Of a DNA stretch of 64,000 nucleotides, positions 1 to 9,038 are shown in pieces. The notes under the pieces are model-generated. The model had not been told where the DNA came from and did no database searches. It was given only the letters and a program-made list of their open reading frames with translations. A program made the translations under genes and the position numbers. Position 1 is the first letter of the stretch. Every line of letters begins with the position of its first letter. This stretch comes from Ferdinandcohnia sp036962685 (GTDB lineage: Bacteria > Bacillota > Bacilli > Bacillales > Bacillaceae_L), in contig NZ_JBALOP010000029.1 of assembly GCF_036962685.1 (NCBI RefSeq), positions 1 through 64,000 of the forward strand, written 5' to 3'.

Positions 1-78
1 CTTTTTGGGGTCACTTCATTGATTAACGCTTAAATAAGATGGGATATGTATTTATTTCTGCAAATCATACGCTAGCAC

Positions 79-369
79 TTAACCCCAATTTACTGGAGGG
101 ATGACTTTATCCCATGGTTGTGGAAGTAATCCAGAGGATTTAATAAGAGTATCTTGAAAAAGGTCCTCTCCATCCCAGGTTTAGCCCGTAACATACCTGC
201 AATAGTTCCAGAGATTTGAAGAATAAGGCTGAATCATTTCCTCATAATCATTTTTCAATTTTCTTGTATCTACAATGAGATCACTATTTAATGTTTTTTC
301 ATTCCACAACCATTCTAATCTATTTACATTAATAAGACGAATGGTTGTAGCAAAATTATACTTTTTCAT
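79..369 (-). pseudogene. Broken ECF-type sigma factor gene, 5' part
   Basis: Reading on the minus strand from ATG at 369, a 62-residue frame ends at a stop at 181-183. The same frame then continues for 33 more residues to a stop at 79-81. Read through the first stop, the segment LWNYCRYVTG, stop, TWDGEDLFQDTLIK matches the start of sigma-70 region 2 in ECF-like factors (usual form WxAEDLxQETxLKxF). The text after LPQPW no longer resembles a sigma factor, and regions 2.3 to 4 are absent. I see an internal stop and a lost 3' end, so I call it a decayed gene. A short functional protein is possible but unlikely. Confidence 0.55.
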
Positions 370-454
370 CCATTTTTTTATTTTCTTTTTCTTCGACTAA
401 TCCGCTCCGTTACTTGAATAAGAATAAGCGAATCTCCTTTTTGGAAAAGTGACT

Positions 455-616
455 TTAACTCTTGCTCGTTGGGTCATTTTCAACATTCGTTTTTTTCATA
501 CCTTTACTTATATAAGGTTTTGCACTCTTTTTTTTGTTTGCACTAGATTGCCAACGATTCCAGCCCTTCTTGTCTGTTCCTCTCCCTGTTCCACCTTTTC
601 CTTTAGCTTTACTCAT
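455..616 (-). CDS. Small basic protein, DUF3934-like
   Basis: A 53-residue protein begins MSKAKGKGGTGRGTDKKGWN and is rich in Lys, Gly and Ser. It starts at ATG 616 with the ribosome site GGGGTGA five bases upstream. The N-terminal 40 residues look like the short Bacillus family DUF3934, whose function is unknown. The last dozen residues (NVENDPTSKS) are longer than I remember for the family. No membrane segment or Cys is present. Its charge would suit nucleic-acid or spore association, but that is only a guess. Confidence 0.7.
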   Translation of the reverse strand: MSKAKGKGGTGRGTDKKGWNRWQSSANKKKSAKPYISKGMKKTNVENDPTSKS

Positions 617-1060
617 AAAATCACCCCATTATTATTCTAGATTGAGTTACCTATCTGGTTAGTTTTATTCATTTTACTCAGTTTTAACCAAGCATATTGC
701 AATAAATAATATCCTTCCAGTCACCCATACTATTGTGTATCGTCTTTAAACTAACCTGCCCTTAGTTGAGAAGGATCAATAATATTGGTACTCAAAACTG
801 TACTGAAATTGACAGAAGTTTTGACTCTCTTTTTTAATTGTACAATACTTAGTGTCTATTATTATAATGATGCCAATTGCTATGTCAAAGTTTAAGAAGT
901 TCCGCAGAAACCTTGATAAATTAAGAAAAAGACGTATGTCAATTCATACGTCAATTGTTGTGTCATTTATAAGAAAGCTTCCGAAAACGGATCCTTTTAG
1001 CAGCATGCTTGGCTTCTTTTTTATGTAAACGGAAGAATCCTCCGTTAATGTTAATCTTAG
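617..1060. other. Intergenic stretch without a gene
   Basis: I see no coding frame with a ribosome site on either strand. The region is AT-rich and holds one clear hairpin (926-952, listed separately). A TTGACA at 809-814 has no well-spaced -10 partner, so I do not call a promoter. Confidence 0.5.
926..952 (-). terminator. Terminator of the DMT transporter gene
   Basis: Perfect 8-bp arms (GACGTATG at 931-938 and CATACGTC at 945-952) are followed on the minus strand by TTTTTC. It lies about 110 bases after the stop of the gene at 1061-2026. Confidence 0.6.
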
Positions 1061-2026
1061 TTAGGATGCCCGCTCATGCAAATTTGGTTGAGCAACCGGC
1101 TTGTATTCTTTCTTTTGCCATCTTACAAACAGATTATTAGCCAAAAGTGAAAGAATGATCAGGACAGTGCCTAGAATATCAAACATCGTCACATCATAAC
1201 CTTGATAAATCGAAACTAAAAGAGTAGTAACTGGAACAAAATTAATAAATAAAAGGGCATTAATTGGTGATAAAATACTTACCCCAACGTTCCAACCTAG
1301 CAGTGCAATCAGACCAGGAAAAATAATCATGAACAGTAAATGCGGACCTGTTGCGATGATCACATCTTCGGTTGGGAATGAGACATATCCAACCAGCGTC
1401 GCACCTGCTACAACCACACCCGCTGTTACCGTTCCAAGCAAACAGCTTAATGTTGAATACCGTAAAACAGACCAACCGCTAAACTCGCTTCCCCCCATTG
1501 TGTAAATGACCCATCCAACAACGGCAAGGAAGATAAGAATCGAAGGAATTAAGTTATCTGTTGCACTTAGAAAAGATTGAATATCCCCTTTTGTAATTAC
1601 GAATATCGCACCGATTAATGACAAGATTACACATGCCAAAGTAAATGAATGAGGTCGTTTTTTATAAAACATCCAAACGATCACAATCGAAATCATCGGC
1701 ATTAATGACTCATTAATGGATGCAACCATTACCCCGGGCTCACCCAATAAATCTTCTCCCCAGAAGATAAATAGGTTATAGACTGTAAACGCCATTGTCC
1801 CAAAGAACCATAATGGTAGGCCTTTGCCTTCAAATCGAAACGCTTGTTTTCCTTCTTTCCAGAAAAGCATCGCAACTAAAATAATCGTTACAGCTCCGTA
1901 ACGAATGATTGTAAAATAAAAAGGATCGATATGTTTAAAAGCTGCATGTGCAACAGGAAACATGGCCCCCCATGAAACCGCAGCAATAAAACACAAAACA
2001 GCTCCCCATAGAACATTGTTTCTCAT
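1061..2026 (-). CDS. DMT-family transporter (two EamA domains)
   Basis: A 321-residue protein with about ten hydrophobic segments in two EamA-like halves (roughly 8-140 and 160-305), the normal length of the drug/metabolite transporter superfamily. The first half opens with the typical FIAAVSWGAMFPVA stretch. Such carriers move metabolites or amino acids across the cytoplasmic membrane; the substrate cannot be read from sequence. It is divergent from the LysR gene at 2172 with 145 bases between the starts, an arrangement that usually means the LysR protein controls the transporter. The C-terminus is short and cytoplasmic. Confidence 0.85.
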   Translation of the reverse strand: MRNNVLWGAVLCFIAAVSWGAMFPVAHAAFKHIDPFYFTIIRYGAVTIILVAMLFWKEGKQAFRFEGKGLPLWFFGTMAFTVYNLFIFWGEDLLGEPGVMVASINESLMPMISIVIVWMFYKKRPHSFTLACVILSLIGAIFVITKGDIQSFLSATDNLIPSILIFLAVVGWVIYTMGGSEFSGWSVLRYSTLSCLLGTVTAGVVVAGATLVGYVSFPTEDVIIATGPHLLFMIIFPGLIALLGWNVGVSILSPINALLFINFVPVTTLLVSIYQGYDVTMFDILGTVLIILSLLANNLFVRWQKKEYKPVAQPNLHERAS

Positions 2027-2171
2027 TTCCCCTCATGCCTCCCCTATATAATTGGCAACCTTGATTATCTCCCCATTTTGATATCTTGTAAAATGAATAA
2101 TAATGATTAACTACTATCATTTTTCGTGATATCATAAATGTAGAGAATAATCACGATGGGGAGGATTATTA

Positions 2172-3065
2172 GTGGAATTTAAAGACTTAGAGATTTTTCA
2201 GTTGGTTGCGGAAAAAGGAACCATTACAGAGGCAGCGAAAGACTTGAAGTACGTGCAATCGAATATTACATCCAGAATTCGTAAGCTAGAGGCTGAAATG
2301 AATACTCCATTGTTTAATCGCCATCGACGAGGGATGAGCTTAACACCAGAGGGAAAAAAACTATTAACCTATAGTCAAAAAATATTAGCGTTAACAGAAG
2401 AAATGAAACAAGCCGTTCAAACCGATAAGGAACCGTCTGGAAAATTAGAAATTGGTACCGTAGAAACTGTTATTCATTTACCTAAAATCCTATCAAGCTA
2501 TGTAAAAAAATATAAAGATGTTGATCTATCTGTATTTACTGGGGTAACAAACACATTAGTAGAGGACGTATTACAGCATCGGCTGGATGGTGCCTTCATT
2601 ACAGAAACAGATTCCCACCCTGACCTTGTGTCTTATGAAGTGTTTCAAGAGGAACTCGTGCTCATTTCTGATAATCGCGTTTCTAGTCTTGATGAGTTAG
2701 TCGAAGAACCTATTTTATGCTTTAGTAAAGGTTGCGGATATCGGGCACGTCTAGCTGAATGGTATAAAGACCAAAACCTGTCCCCCAAAAAAATCATGGA
2801 ATTCGGTACATTAGAAACGATCTTACGGAGTACGGCTATGGGACTTGGCATTGCCTTCGTTCCAAAGTCAGAGGTTAAACAATTGGAAAAGGACGGACTC
2901 ATTCAATTTCATAATCTACCAGAGCAATATAGTAAAATCAAAACGGTTTTCGTCAGAAGAGCCGACACTTTCTTAACACCAACCATCGACAAATTTATCG
3001 AGACAATTGAATCTAGTAAACAGGAGGGACAGAGGGACAGGTCCCTTGTCCCAAATACACATTAA
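2172..3065 (+). CDS. LysR-family transcriptional regulator
   Basis: A 297-residue protein with an N-terminal winged HTH (about 1-60, MEFKDLEIFQLVAEKGTITE) and a LysR substrate-binding domain (about 90-285). It starts at GTG 2172 with GGGGAGG seven bases upstream. It probably controls the divergent DMT transporter. The last 13 residues (EGQRDRSLVPNTH) are encoded by a GGGACAGAGGGAC-type repeat (3025-3052), so the original C-terminus was probably near SSKQ and the repeat has extended the frame. The effector is unknown. Confidence 0.88.
   Translation: MEFKDLEIFQLVAEKGTITEAAKDLKYVQSNITSRIRKLEAEMNTPLFNRHRRGMSLTPEGKKLLTYSQKILALTEEMKQAVQTDKEPSGKLEIGTVETVIHLPKILSSYVKKYKDVDLSVFTGVTNTLVEDVLQHRLDGAFITETDSHPDLVSYEVFQEELVLISDNRVSSLDELVEEPILCFSKGCGYRARLAEWYKDQNLSPKKIMEFGTLETILRSTAMGLGIAFVPKSEVKQLEKDGLIQFHNLPEQYSKIKTVFVRRADTFLTPTIDKFIETIESSKQEGQRDRSLVPNTH
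3025..3052. repeat. GGGACA palindromic repeat inside the LysR 3' end
   Basis: GGGACAGAGGGAC is followed by AGGTCCCTTGTCCC, a nearly perfect inverted repeat. A degenerate second copy starts with the same 17 bases, GGGACAGAGGGACAGGT, and lies at 44948-44974. It is translated here as part of the LysR tail. Confidence 0.75.
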
Positions 3066-3119
3066 AAAAAGGCAATTCCTCTATTGGCGCTTTACCACTC
3101 CAAGGGAATTGCCTTTTTA
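3064..3119. terminator. Bidirectional terminator
   Basis: A long stem (AAAAAAGGCAATTCC paired with GGAATTGCCTTTTTA) has A and T tracts on its two sides. It sits between the convergent LysR gene and the YdeI-like gene and can end both transcripts. Confidence 0.85.
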
Positions 3120-3127
3120 ATTTACGT

Positions 3128-3778
3128 TTACTTCTTTTTCTGGCGATATAAATCAACAGTTTTATAGCCTTGCGACAAAATATCAATCATCTGTTCCTGA
3201 CGTTTTTCACGTGTTTTTTGTTGCTTTGCAGAAAAAATATAACGAGCCCAATCTCTTTGATAACCCGGTGTTAACTGTCGATAGAATGCCAGTTCACCTG
3301 GATAGTCAGTTAATATTTTTTCGACATCACCTACATTTGCTTCATAATCAGCAACATTCTGACTTGCTGCAGATGATTTTGTCGCTTTCTTCTTTTCACG
3401 CTTTAGACCAACAACTGTAAAAATATCATCCATGCTTACCATCCGAGAAAATTTCATGTCACTATCCTGCACATAACCATCTTCACCCACATTCATGCTT
3501 GGAAATATTTCATCCCTATGAACAAAAGTAGGATATCTCTTATTCCCTTTCTTCGGATAGGCAAAAAATAAATACCCTTTTTCAAGTAAGTGATTTTCCT
3601 TAATAATATACTGTGTATGCTGGACCATCTCATGAATTGTTTCAACAAAAATGAAAATCGCATCATGTTTCCCTGATAGAGACGTTTTGTAACCAACAAA
3701 AACGTCATAATCACTCGGTTGATTAATAACAGCCATGTTAGTATACTTTGTAAGATTTAATTTATCGATAATCGTCAT
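3128..3778 (-). CDS. YdeI/OmpD-associated (OmdA) family protein
   Basis: A 216-residue soluble protein. The C-terminal part (about 150-212, from YPGELAFYRQLTPGYQRDWA to the end) carries the OmdA/YdeI pattern, with the Lys/Arg-rich helix AKQQKTREKRQEQM. The N-terminal 130 residues form a DUF-like domain. Members have been linked to bacteriocin or envelope stress protection, but the biochemical role is not established. It starts at ATG 3778 after AAGGAG and appears monocistronic, between a terminator and the Wadjet operon. Confidence 0.7.
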   Translation of the reverse strand: MTIIDKLNLTKYTNMAVINQPSDYDVFVGYKTSLSGKHDAIFIFVETIHEMVQHTQYIIKENHLLEKGYLFFAYPKKGNKRYPTFVHRDEIFPSMNVGEDGYVQDSDMKFSRMVSMDDIFTVVGLKREKKKATKSSAASQNVADYEANVGDVEKILTDYPGELAFYRQLTPGYQRDWARYIFSAKQQKTREKRQEQMIDILSQGYKTVDLYRQKKK

Positions 3779-3805
3779 GGTTTACTCCTTACTATATGAT
3801 TAGAA

Positions 3806-3858
3806 AAAGGAGCCAGCCCCAATATTTCTTACCGCACACGGGGGCAGACGCCAGAATT
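3806..3858 (-). repeat. Hairpin repeat after jetC, terminator-like
   Basis: Read on the minus strand, GGCGTCTGCCCCC and GGGGCTGGCTCC form imperfect arms followed by TTTTTCT, directly after the jetC stop. The C-rich arm and the following CCAGAATT match the element at 11727-11779 on the other side of the operon. Confidence 0.6.
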
Positions 3859-3868
3859 CCTGTCCCAT

Positions 3869-6800
3869 CTATTGATAAATCCTAAACGCTGGAACAATTG
3901 TATCCGAAACAATTTCTTTTCCTTTTTCGCGAATGAAATCTAATTTATAATAGGCATCAAATCGTTGACTGATTTCCGTCTTCACAAGTTCAGGCGGAGT
4001 AACGACGATGAATTGGAACTTTAGTTTTTCAGCAACGGCGAAGATTGGGTCAAGGACGTGTGCCGATGCCGCTTGTCCAAACGGATTATCACAGACCAAT
4101 GGCACCCAGCTTTGGTCTGTTTCACTTTTCACAGATAATAACATCATCATCATCACCATTCTGGCTGATAATTTTTGTCCACCACTACCATCGGATTTCG
4201 TTCTAGAACCTTGATTAATCGTTTGCCAGGTTGAATAATGCTCCCTTTGTGGTTTCCCGTACATAAAGGCATTATCTGTTCGCATATTATAGACAAGAAG
4301 CTCGGGGTATCGATTTCGAAGTGAAACAAATAATATTTGCTCATCACTTATGAGCTCCTTTATTTCTTGGTCTAACGCACGATTATTGTCATCAATAATA
4401 TCAAATTTCTTTGTAATTTTGTTAATGGCTGCGACAAAATGCTGTTTCAGAAGTGGTTCGATCTCGTCCGCCTTTTTAGGTAAAATATCATCCTTTAACT
4501 GGACGAGTGGAAAAGTCCCTCGTTCATTTTTCAGTTTCATTTTCGCGATCATCGAACGAATCGCCTCTGAAATGCTCATCACTTTCATGCTGGCACGGCT
4601 AGCCCAAAAGCTTTGGGCTTTTTCAGCACGTTCTTTGTCACGCTCTAATTGCTCTAATCCACTTTGCGAAAAACGTTTCATGTTTTTCACGATGCTTTGA
4701 ATATGGGCATAATGCCTTGTATCCAAATGGTCGAGTGTTGTTAACACTTCGTTTTTAAAACGTATTTCCCAATCCTTTCCTTCAATAGCCAGCTTTAAGT
4801 TCCTTAAGGATTGGTCGATTTTCGCATGCTTTTCTTGCCCTTCATCTTGAATCGCTTGATGTTCTTCACACCAGGATAAAATGCAGGTTTTTCCTTGAGT
4901 CCTGATTTTTTCCACATCTTGATCCGTGAAGACGGCCGCTTCTTCTTTTAAGATAACAGAAAGAGTTAACAGATCTCCTTCATAACCCGCAATTAGCGTT
5001 TCTGTTTCTTTTTGACGTTTCTCAATCTTCTTGATTTCCTCAATTGTTACTTTCGTTTGATCCTTGATTTCAATTTCCTTAACTTCTAAATCAAGATCTT
5101 CCCATTCTTCAGGCTGTTTATCATACTTTTTGACCTTTTTTCCTGCTTTGACACGTTGTTCTTTGGCGTGCTTTAAGGATGTTTCTGCTACTGTTACAGC
5201 AGTCGCTTGTTCCCGCTCTGCTTTTTCCGCCGTCTTTGCATCCTTTTGTGCAGATTGCATCATATTTTCCAATATACTTAATGGTTCATCCGGTTCTGGA
5301 GCTTGCTTCCATTCCTCATTCTGGCTATTTAGTTTTTTCTCCAGTTTCATTTGCTGCTTTTGTTCGGCTTCTCTGGTCGCTTGAATAACGAGTAATTCAT
5401 GAGCCTGTTCTTCTTTTGATTTCTGGAGTTGTTTAAGCTCTTCAATATTACCTTTTAGATCTTCTAGCAAATGTAGGGATAGGCGTGGTACCTCTTCGCA
5501 CTCATCCGCTTTCTCATCGCTCGGAAACACCGCTTCACTAATAAAGGTGGCGATTTCTTTAATCGTTTGTTCGGTTGTAAGCTTCCATTCTACATATGTT
5601 TGGTTCCACTTAGTTTGGAGCTGGGAAATCTGTTGTTGCTTGTCACCTAGTTCTTGCTGCTCAAGATTTAAGGCTTCCTTTTGTTTTTCTTTTTCTATTT
5701 TCACCCGTTTATTTTCTTGATAAAGAGATTTTTCCTTTTCAAACTCCTTTAATACTTCCACATCATTTCTAAGCTTTTCAATCTTTCCAGTAGTCTTTTC
5801 TAGCTGTTCCTTTAGCTGAAGCTGGAGTTCTTTTTCCTTTGCTTCTTGTGTGATGACTTCCTGTAAGTTCGATTTTTTTGATAGTAGAGCATTTTGTTCT
5901 TGATGGAGTGTTTTTTCTATATCACTCGAAAGCTCCCCTGATAAAAATCGATCGATTTCTTGTAAAATGCGACGTAGTGATCCTTCTGTCTTTTCCATTT
6001 CACCAAGGGTGTCTTTCTTGTCTTCAATTAATTTGGCGATTTGAATTTTCCATTTGGTAAACTGATTTTTATCTGTTAATAGCTCTTGCTCTGTACCGTT
6101 AATGACCACAAACGATAATTGTTGTTTTTCGCTGCTCATTTCCTCCCGCAGGAAAATCGGAACAGGGCTTTTAAACATTCTTCCTGAAAGGACCTGCGTA
6201 TTAATTTTTTGCCATTGCTGACCACTTACGACCAATCCATAAGGAAGGAGCGGATACGTTAGAGCAATGCTTTCCATCTCCTCTTTCGTTAAGGATTGTA
6301 GATATTGAGTTCCGTAAAACACATCAATACCAGTCTTTTCATCAATCCATTCCTTTAATTCTTTCACATCTTTATTCGGAATCCAGAAGGGTTCATCATT
6401 TAATGAATGGTCGATTTGTGTTTCCCATAGTTCTTTTTTAATTTGTTCGGCTTGCTTTCGGTTCTCGTCAAGTAATCCTTCTATTTGAATGGCATATTTC
6501 GATAATAGCGAATGTGTAAATGGTGTCGTGATTTCATCTATTAATCCATAAAGCTTGTCTGCTAGTTTTGCTTCTTTATGCTCTTGTTCTTCTTTTGATG
6601 CTTTGAGTGCCTCACATTTTTCTTCTATAAATAAAATCGATTGGTCAAGCGTACCATGAGTAGTGGCAAGACGTTTTTGGGTTTCATTCGATTCTTTCTC
6701 TTTGGCCTCTAAGTCTTCTAATCTAGCCTTTTTATCCTCGATTTGTTTAGAAATGTGACCCAACAAGCCCTGAAAGTCGTACGTTAATCGGTCTCCAAAT

Positions 6801-8314
6801 TCTTGGATAAGCTCAGCTTCCTTAGACTCAAAGTTATGCATTTGTGTATAAAGATTATCGATTTCCGTACTAAGCTTCGCTAATTCCTGTGTCATTTTCT
6901 TATCCTGTCGAGAAAGTTCTTTTTCCTTTTTAGTTAAGAACTTTTGGTTCCCAACATACTGTTTAACAGCTTCTTGGAGTGATTGATAGGAGGATTCCCA
7001 TTGCTTTAGAGCTTCCTGTTTGATTTCTTCCATTCGTTGATTCACTTGCTCTAAGCCACTGTTTTGTTCCAATGTCATAATTTGCTGTGACAGGGCACGA
7101 ATGCTTTGTTCGTTTTCACTCCACTCTTTTAATAAGAGCTGAAAAATCAGTTGTTCCTTACGCTCCTGTTTCTCATTCACAATTTCCTGAAGGGAAGTGT
7201 GCTTCTCTCTTTCCGTAGCTAATTTCTTTTCCCAGTCCATGAGCTCTCGGTGAGCTTTGGAATACTCCAAATTATCCTTTTGAAAGCGTAACTCTTCTTG
7301 CCTTATGGTTTGGTTCTCCATCTCACCAGCTAATGTAAGCTGAGTTTCCTCTTCAATTTGCTTTACATGCTCTAACGCACCAAGTAGCTGTCTTCCAATC
7401 TTGATACTGCTACTTGCTATTTCTTTATGCTCGACGCCAATTGCAACATGCTCTTCGAATGGGACAATGTCTTCTAAAAACTCTTTATGGGCTTGTTCTC
7501 TTTTTAAAAGAACAGGGAGGTCCTTCGCAATACTAGCCTGGCTCTTAAAAATTTCCACTAGATCGTTTTTTTGATGCTCGGTCCTATGCAAAACTTGACT
7601 AACAGTCGGAATAATTCGTTTTTGAAACAGGGAATGATCATCCTCAGCTCCCTCGAAGTATTTTCCAACCCCGCCTTCATCCTTATTGATATCCTTCATA
7701 ATATCCCAATCCTTACGGTTAATTCCGTATGTATCAAGGATGCGGTAGTGCTTCTTCGTGTCCCGGTAGACGTCATATCCATTCCACATTAAATAATCCT
7801 TCAGGCTCTCGTTTTGCGCTACCTCATCATTTTCATAAAGTGGAATATGATCAAGGGCAGCTTCCTCTTTCCGGTCGAATTCCCTTGTATAAAAAGTAAT
7901 ATCAGGCAATATTTTCGCTTCTTGTTCCAGTGTTTTATTTTCATTTCCACTTTCATCATTCATTGAGATTCGCTGCTCGGCTGAGAACATTCCACCTGTA
8001 ATCAAATGACGATGATCAGCACCGTCTAATTCCCATTGAATGGCGACATGAAAGGTATAAGGTATAAATTGTTCTTTATTATTAAAGAAGAATTGTTGAT
8101 AATAACGATTGTTTTGTTTTCCCCACGACGTTCCGGGCTTAAGAATTTGGAAAATCGTTTGCAGGAACACACCTTTTCCGCCGCCATTCATCATCGCAAT
8201 CAAACCATTTGTTGAGGTCTCATCATTATGGAAATTGAAGATGGTATCTTTATATTGTTTTTGCATGCCATCATATTTCAGGCCCGCAATTCTAATCGAA
8301 AAGATTTTCGGCAT
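3869..8314 (-). CDS. jetC: JetC-like SMC ATPase of a Wadjet system
   Basis: A giant SMC-like protein of 1481 residues (1483 if the upstream ATG at 8320 is used). The N-terminal head has a P-loop-like motif MNGGGKGVF near residue 48. Long Glu/Lys/Gln-rich coiled coils run through the middle, with a hinge-like globular part near 600-720. The C-terminal head carries the signature SGGQKLSAR near 1379 and a Walker B-like segment VPLVCDNPFGQA near 1411. Wadjet JetC forms the motor that extrudes loops on plasmid DNA before JetD cuts. I chose the ATG at 8314 because GAGGAGG lies six bases before it, while the ATG at 8320 abuts it. The gene overlaps jetB by 23 bases. Two residues that are usually conserved differ: there is no Ser/Thr after the P-loop Lys, and Asn follows the Walker B Asp. 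Confidence 0.88.
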   Translation of the reverse strand: MPKIFSIRIAGLKYDGMQKQYKDTIFNFHNDETSTNGLIAMMNGGGKGVFLQTIFQILKPGTSWGKQNNRYYQQFFFNNKEQFIPYTFHVAIQWELDGADHRHLITGGMFSAEQRISMNDESGNENKTLEQEAKILPDITFYTREFDRKEEAALDHIPLYENDEVAQNESLKDYLMWNGYDVYRDTKKHYRILDTYGINRKDWDIMKDINKDEGGVGKYFEGAEDDHSLFQKRIIPTVSQVLHRTEHQKNDLVEIFKSQASIAKDLPVLLKREQAHKEFLEDIVPFEEHVAIGVEHKEIASSSIKIGRQLLGALEHVKQIEEETQLTLAGEMENQTIRQEELRFQKDNLEYSKAHRELMDWEKKLATEREKHTSLQEIVNEKQERKEQLIFQLLLKEWSENEQSIRALSQQIMTLEQNSGLEQVNQRMEEIKQEALKQWESSYQSLQEAVKQYVGNQKFLTKKEKELSRQDKKMTQELAKLSTEIDNLYTQMHNFESKEAELIQEFGDRLTYDFQGLLGHISKQIEDKKARLEDLEAKEKESNETQKRLATTHGTLDQSILFIEEKCEALKASKEEQEHKEAKLADKLYGLIDEITTPFTHSLLSKYAIQIEGLLDENRKQAEQIKKELWETQIDHSLNDEPFWIPNKDVKELKEWIDEKTGIDVFYGTQYLQSLTKEEMESIALTYPLLPYGLVVSGQQWQKINTQVLSGRMFKSPVPIFLREEMSSEKQQLSFVVINGTEQELLTDKNQFTKWKIQIAKLIEDKKDTLGEMEKTEGSLRRILQEIDRFLSGELSSDIEKTLHQEQNALLSKKSNLQEVITQEAKEKELQLQLKEQLEKTTGKIEKLRNDVEVLKEFEKEKSLYQENKRVKIEKEKQKEALNLEQQELGDKQQQISQLQTKWNQTYVEWKLTTEQTIKEIATFISEAVFPSDEKADECEEVPRLSLHLLEDLKGNIEELKQLQKSKEEQAHELLVIQATREAEQKQQMKLEKKLNSQNEEWKQAPEPDEPLSILENMMQSAQKDAKTAEKAEREQATAVTVAETSLKHAKEQRVKAGKKVKKYDKQPEEWEDLDLEVKEIEIKDQTKVTIEEIKKIEKRQKETETLIAGYEGDLLTLSVILKEEAAVFTDQDVEKIRTQGKTCILSWCEEHQAIQDEGQEKHAKIDQSLRNLKLAIEGKDWEIRFKNEVLTTLDHLDTRHYAHIQSIVKNMKRFSQSGLEQLERDKERAEKAQSFWASRASMKVMSISEAIRSMIAKMKLKNERGTFPLVQLKDDILPKKADEIEPLLKQHFVAAINKITKKFDIIDDNNRALDQEIKELISDEQILFVSLRNRYPELLVYNMRTDNAFMYGKPQREHYSTWQTINQGSRTKSDGSGGQKLSARMVMMMMLLSVKSETDQSWVPLVCDNPFGQAASAHVLDPIFAVAEKLKFQFIVVTPPELVKTEISQRFDAYYKLDFIREKGKEIVSDTIVPAFRIYQ

Positions 8315-9038
8315 GCTCATCCTCCTCAGCTGTCATTAATTTCTTAAATACTTCATACCGATCGTAATCGTGATACAAGTATTCAATTCGCTCGAAAAGC
8401 TCACTCTTTGGAAACACCTTTGGTATATCATCACGGTCCAGAATGACGATTAGCCCCTCTGTTTCTAATAAGCGCATGCTACTTGCAATTAACCCGATTC
8501 TTGTTCGGCGATTTCCCTTTTTTAGCCCGTAATTCTCGGTGTCGACCTCCATGTACTTCCATGTGGTCACAACTTCCTTCATATCAATTCGTTCTTCTTC
8601 TCCGAAGGCAGGCTTAGATTTTAGAATGCTCTCCCAATTCACGATTAGATCATTCACTTGCCGCTCTAATGCGTAGAAGCTTATTCCTTCACGTTTTGTA
8701 CGAATTTTAGCAGCCTGGTTGCGGTCAATTGTTGCCAAAAATGCCATAATCACAATACTAATCAAATGAAAGTGTTTTTTCGTTTCAATTTGCTTGTGCT
8801 TGTCTTTCATATGGGTGAAATTTGTTGCAAACACTGAACCGGTAGGCTGGACCACTAACTGAATGCGTTTCGGTGCTTCAATGATATAGGTACCAGATTC
8901 GTCTGCTAATAAGAGAACGGTCTGTCTTACTTCTGGCTCAAAGTACGTTTGGAAGTGCTCACTGTTTTCATCAATAACCTTCTCTTTTAATAATGTAAAA
9001 TAGACAGCGGACGCCTTTTTGACGATTTCTGCATCCAT
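8292..9038 (-). CDS. jetB: JetB-like protein (MukE/kite-type) of Wadjet
   Basis: A 248-residue protein with no membrane segment. Its position between jetA and jetC and its size fit JetB, the kite subunit that bridges the SMC heads. The central part (about 90-240) looks like paired winged helices, with FHLISIVIMAFLATIDRNQA, then a segment ending in NRRTRIGLIASSMRLLETEGLI typical of MukE-like proteins. I recall this family as DUF6063 in Firmicute Wadjet loci, but cannot verify it. Its ATG follows the jetA stop directly, with GAGGAGGGG upstream, and its end overlaps jetC, so translation is coupled. Confidence 0.78.
   Translation of the reverse strand: MDAEIVKKASAVYFTLLKEKVIDENSEHFQTYFEPEVRQTVLLLADESGTYIIEAPKRIQLVVQPTGSVFATNFTHMKDKHKQIETKKHFHLISIVIMAFLATIDRNQAAKIRTKREGISFYALERQVNDLIVNWESILKSKPAFGEEERIDMKEVVTTWKYMEVDTENYGLKKGNRRTRIGLIASSMRLLETEGLIVILDRDDIPKVFPKSELFERIEYLYHDYDRYEVFKKLMTAEEDEHAENLFD

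Noticed and set aside
449..640. 63-residue plus-strand frame
   Set aside because: It is antisense to the DUF3934-like gene, which has a proper ribosome site and family match.
3869..8314. SbcC or RecN-type repair ATPase
   Set aside because: The three tightly coupled partner genes, including a TOPRIM protein, and the protein length fit Wadjet and not SbcCD or RecN.
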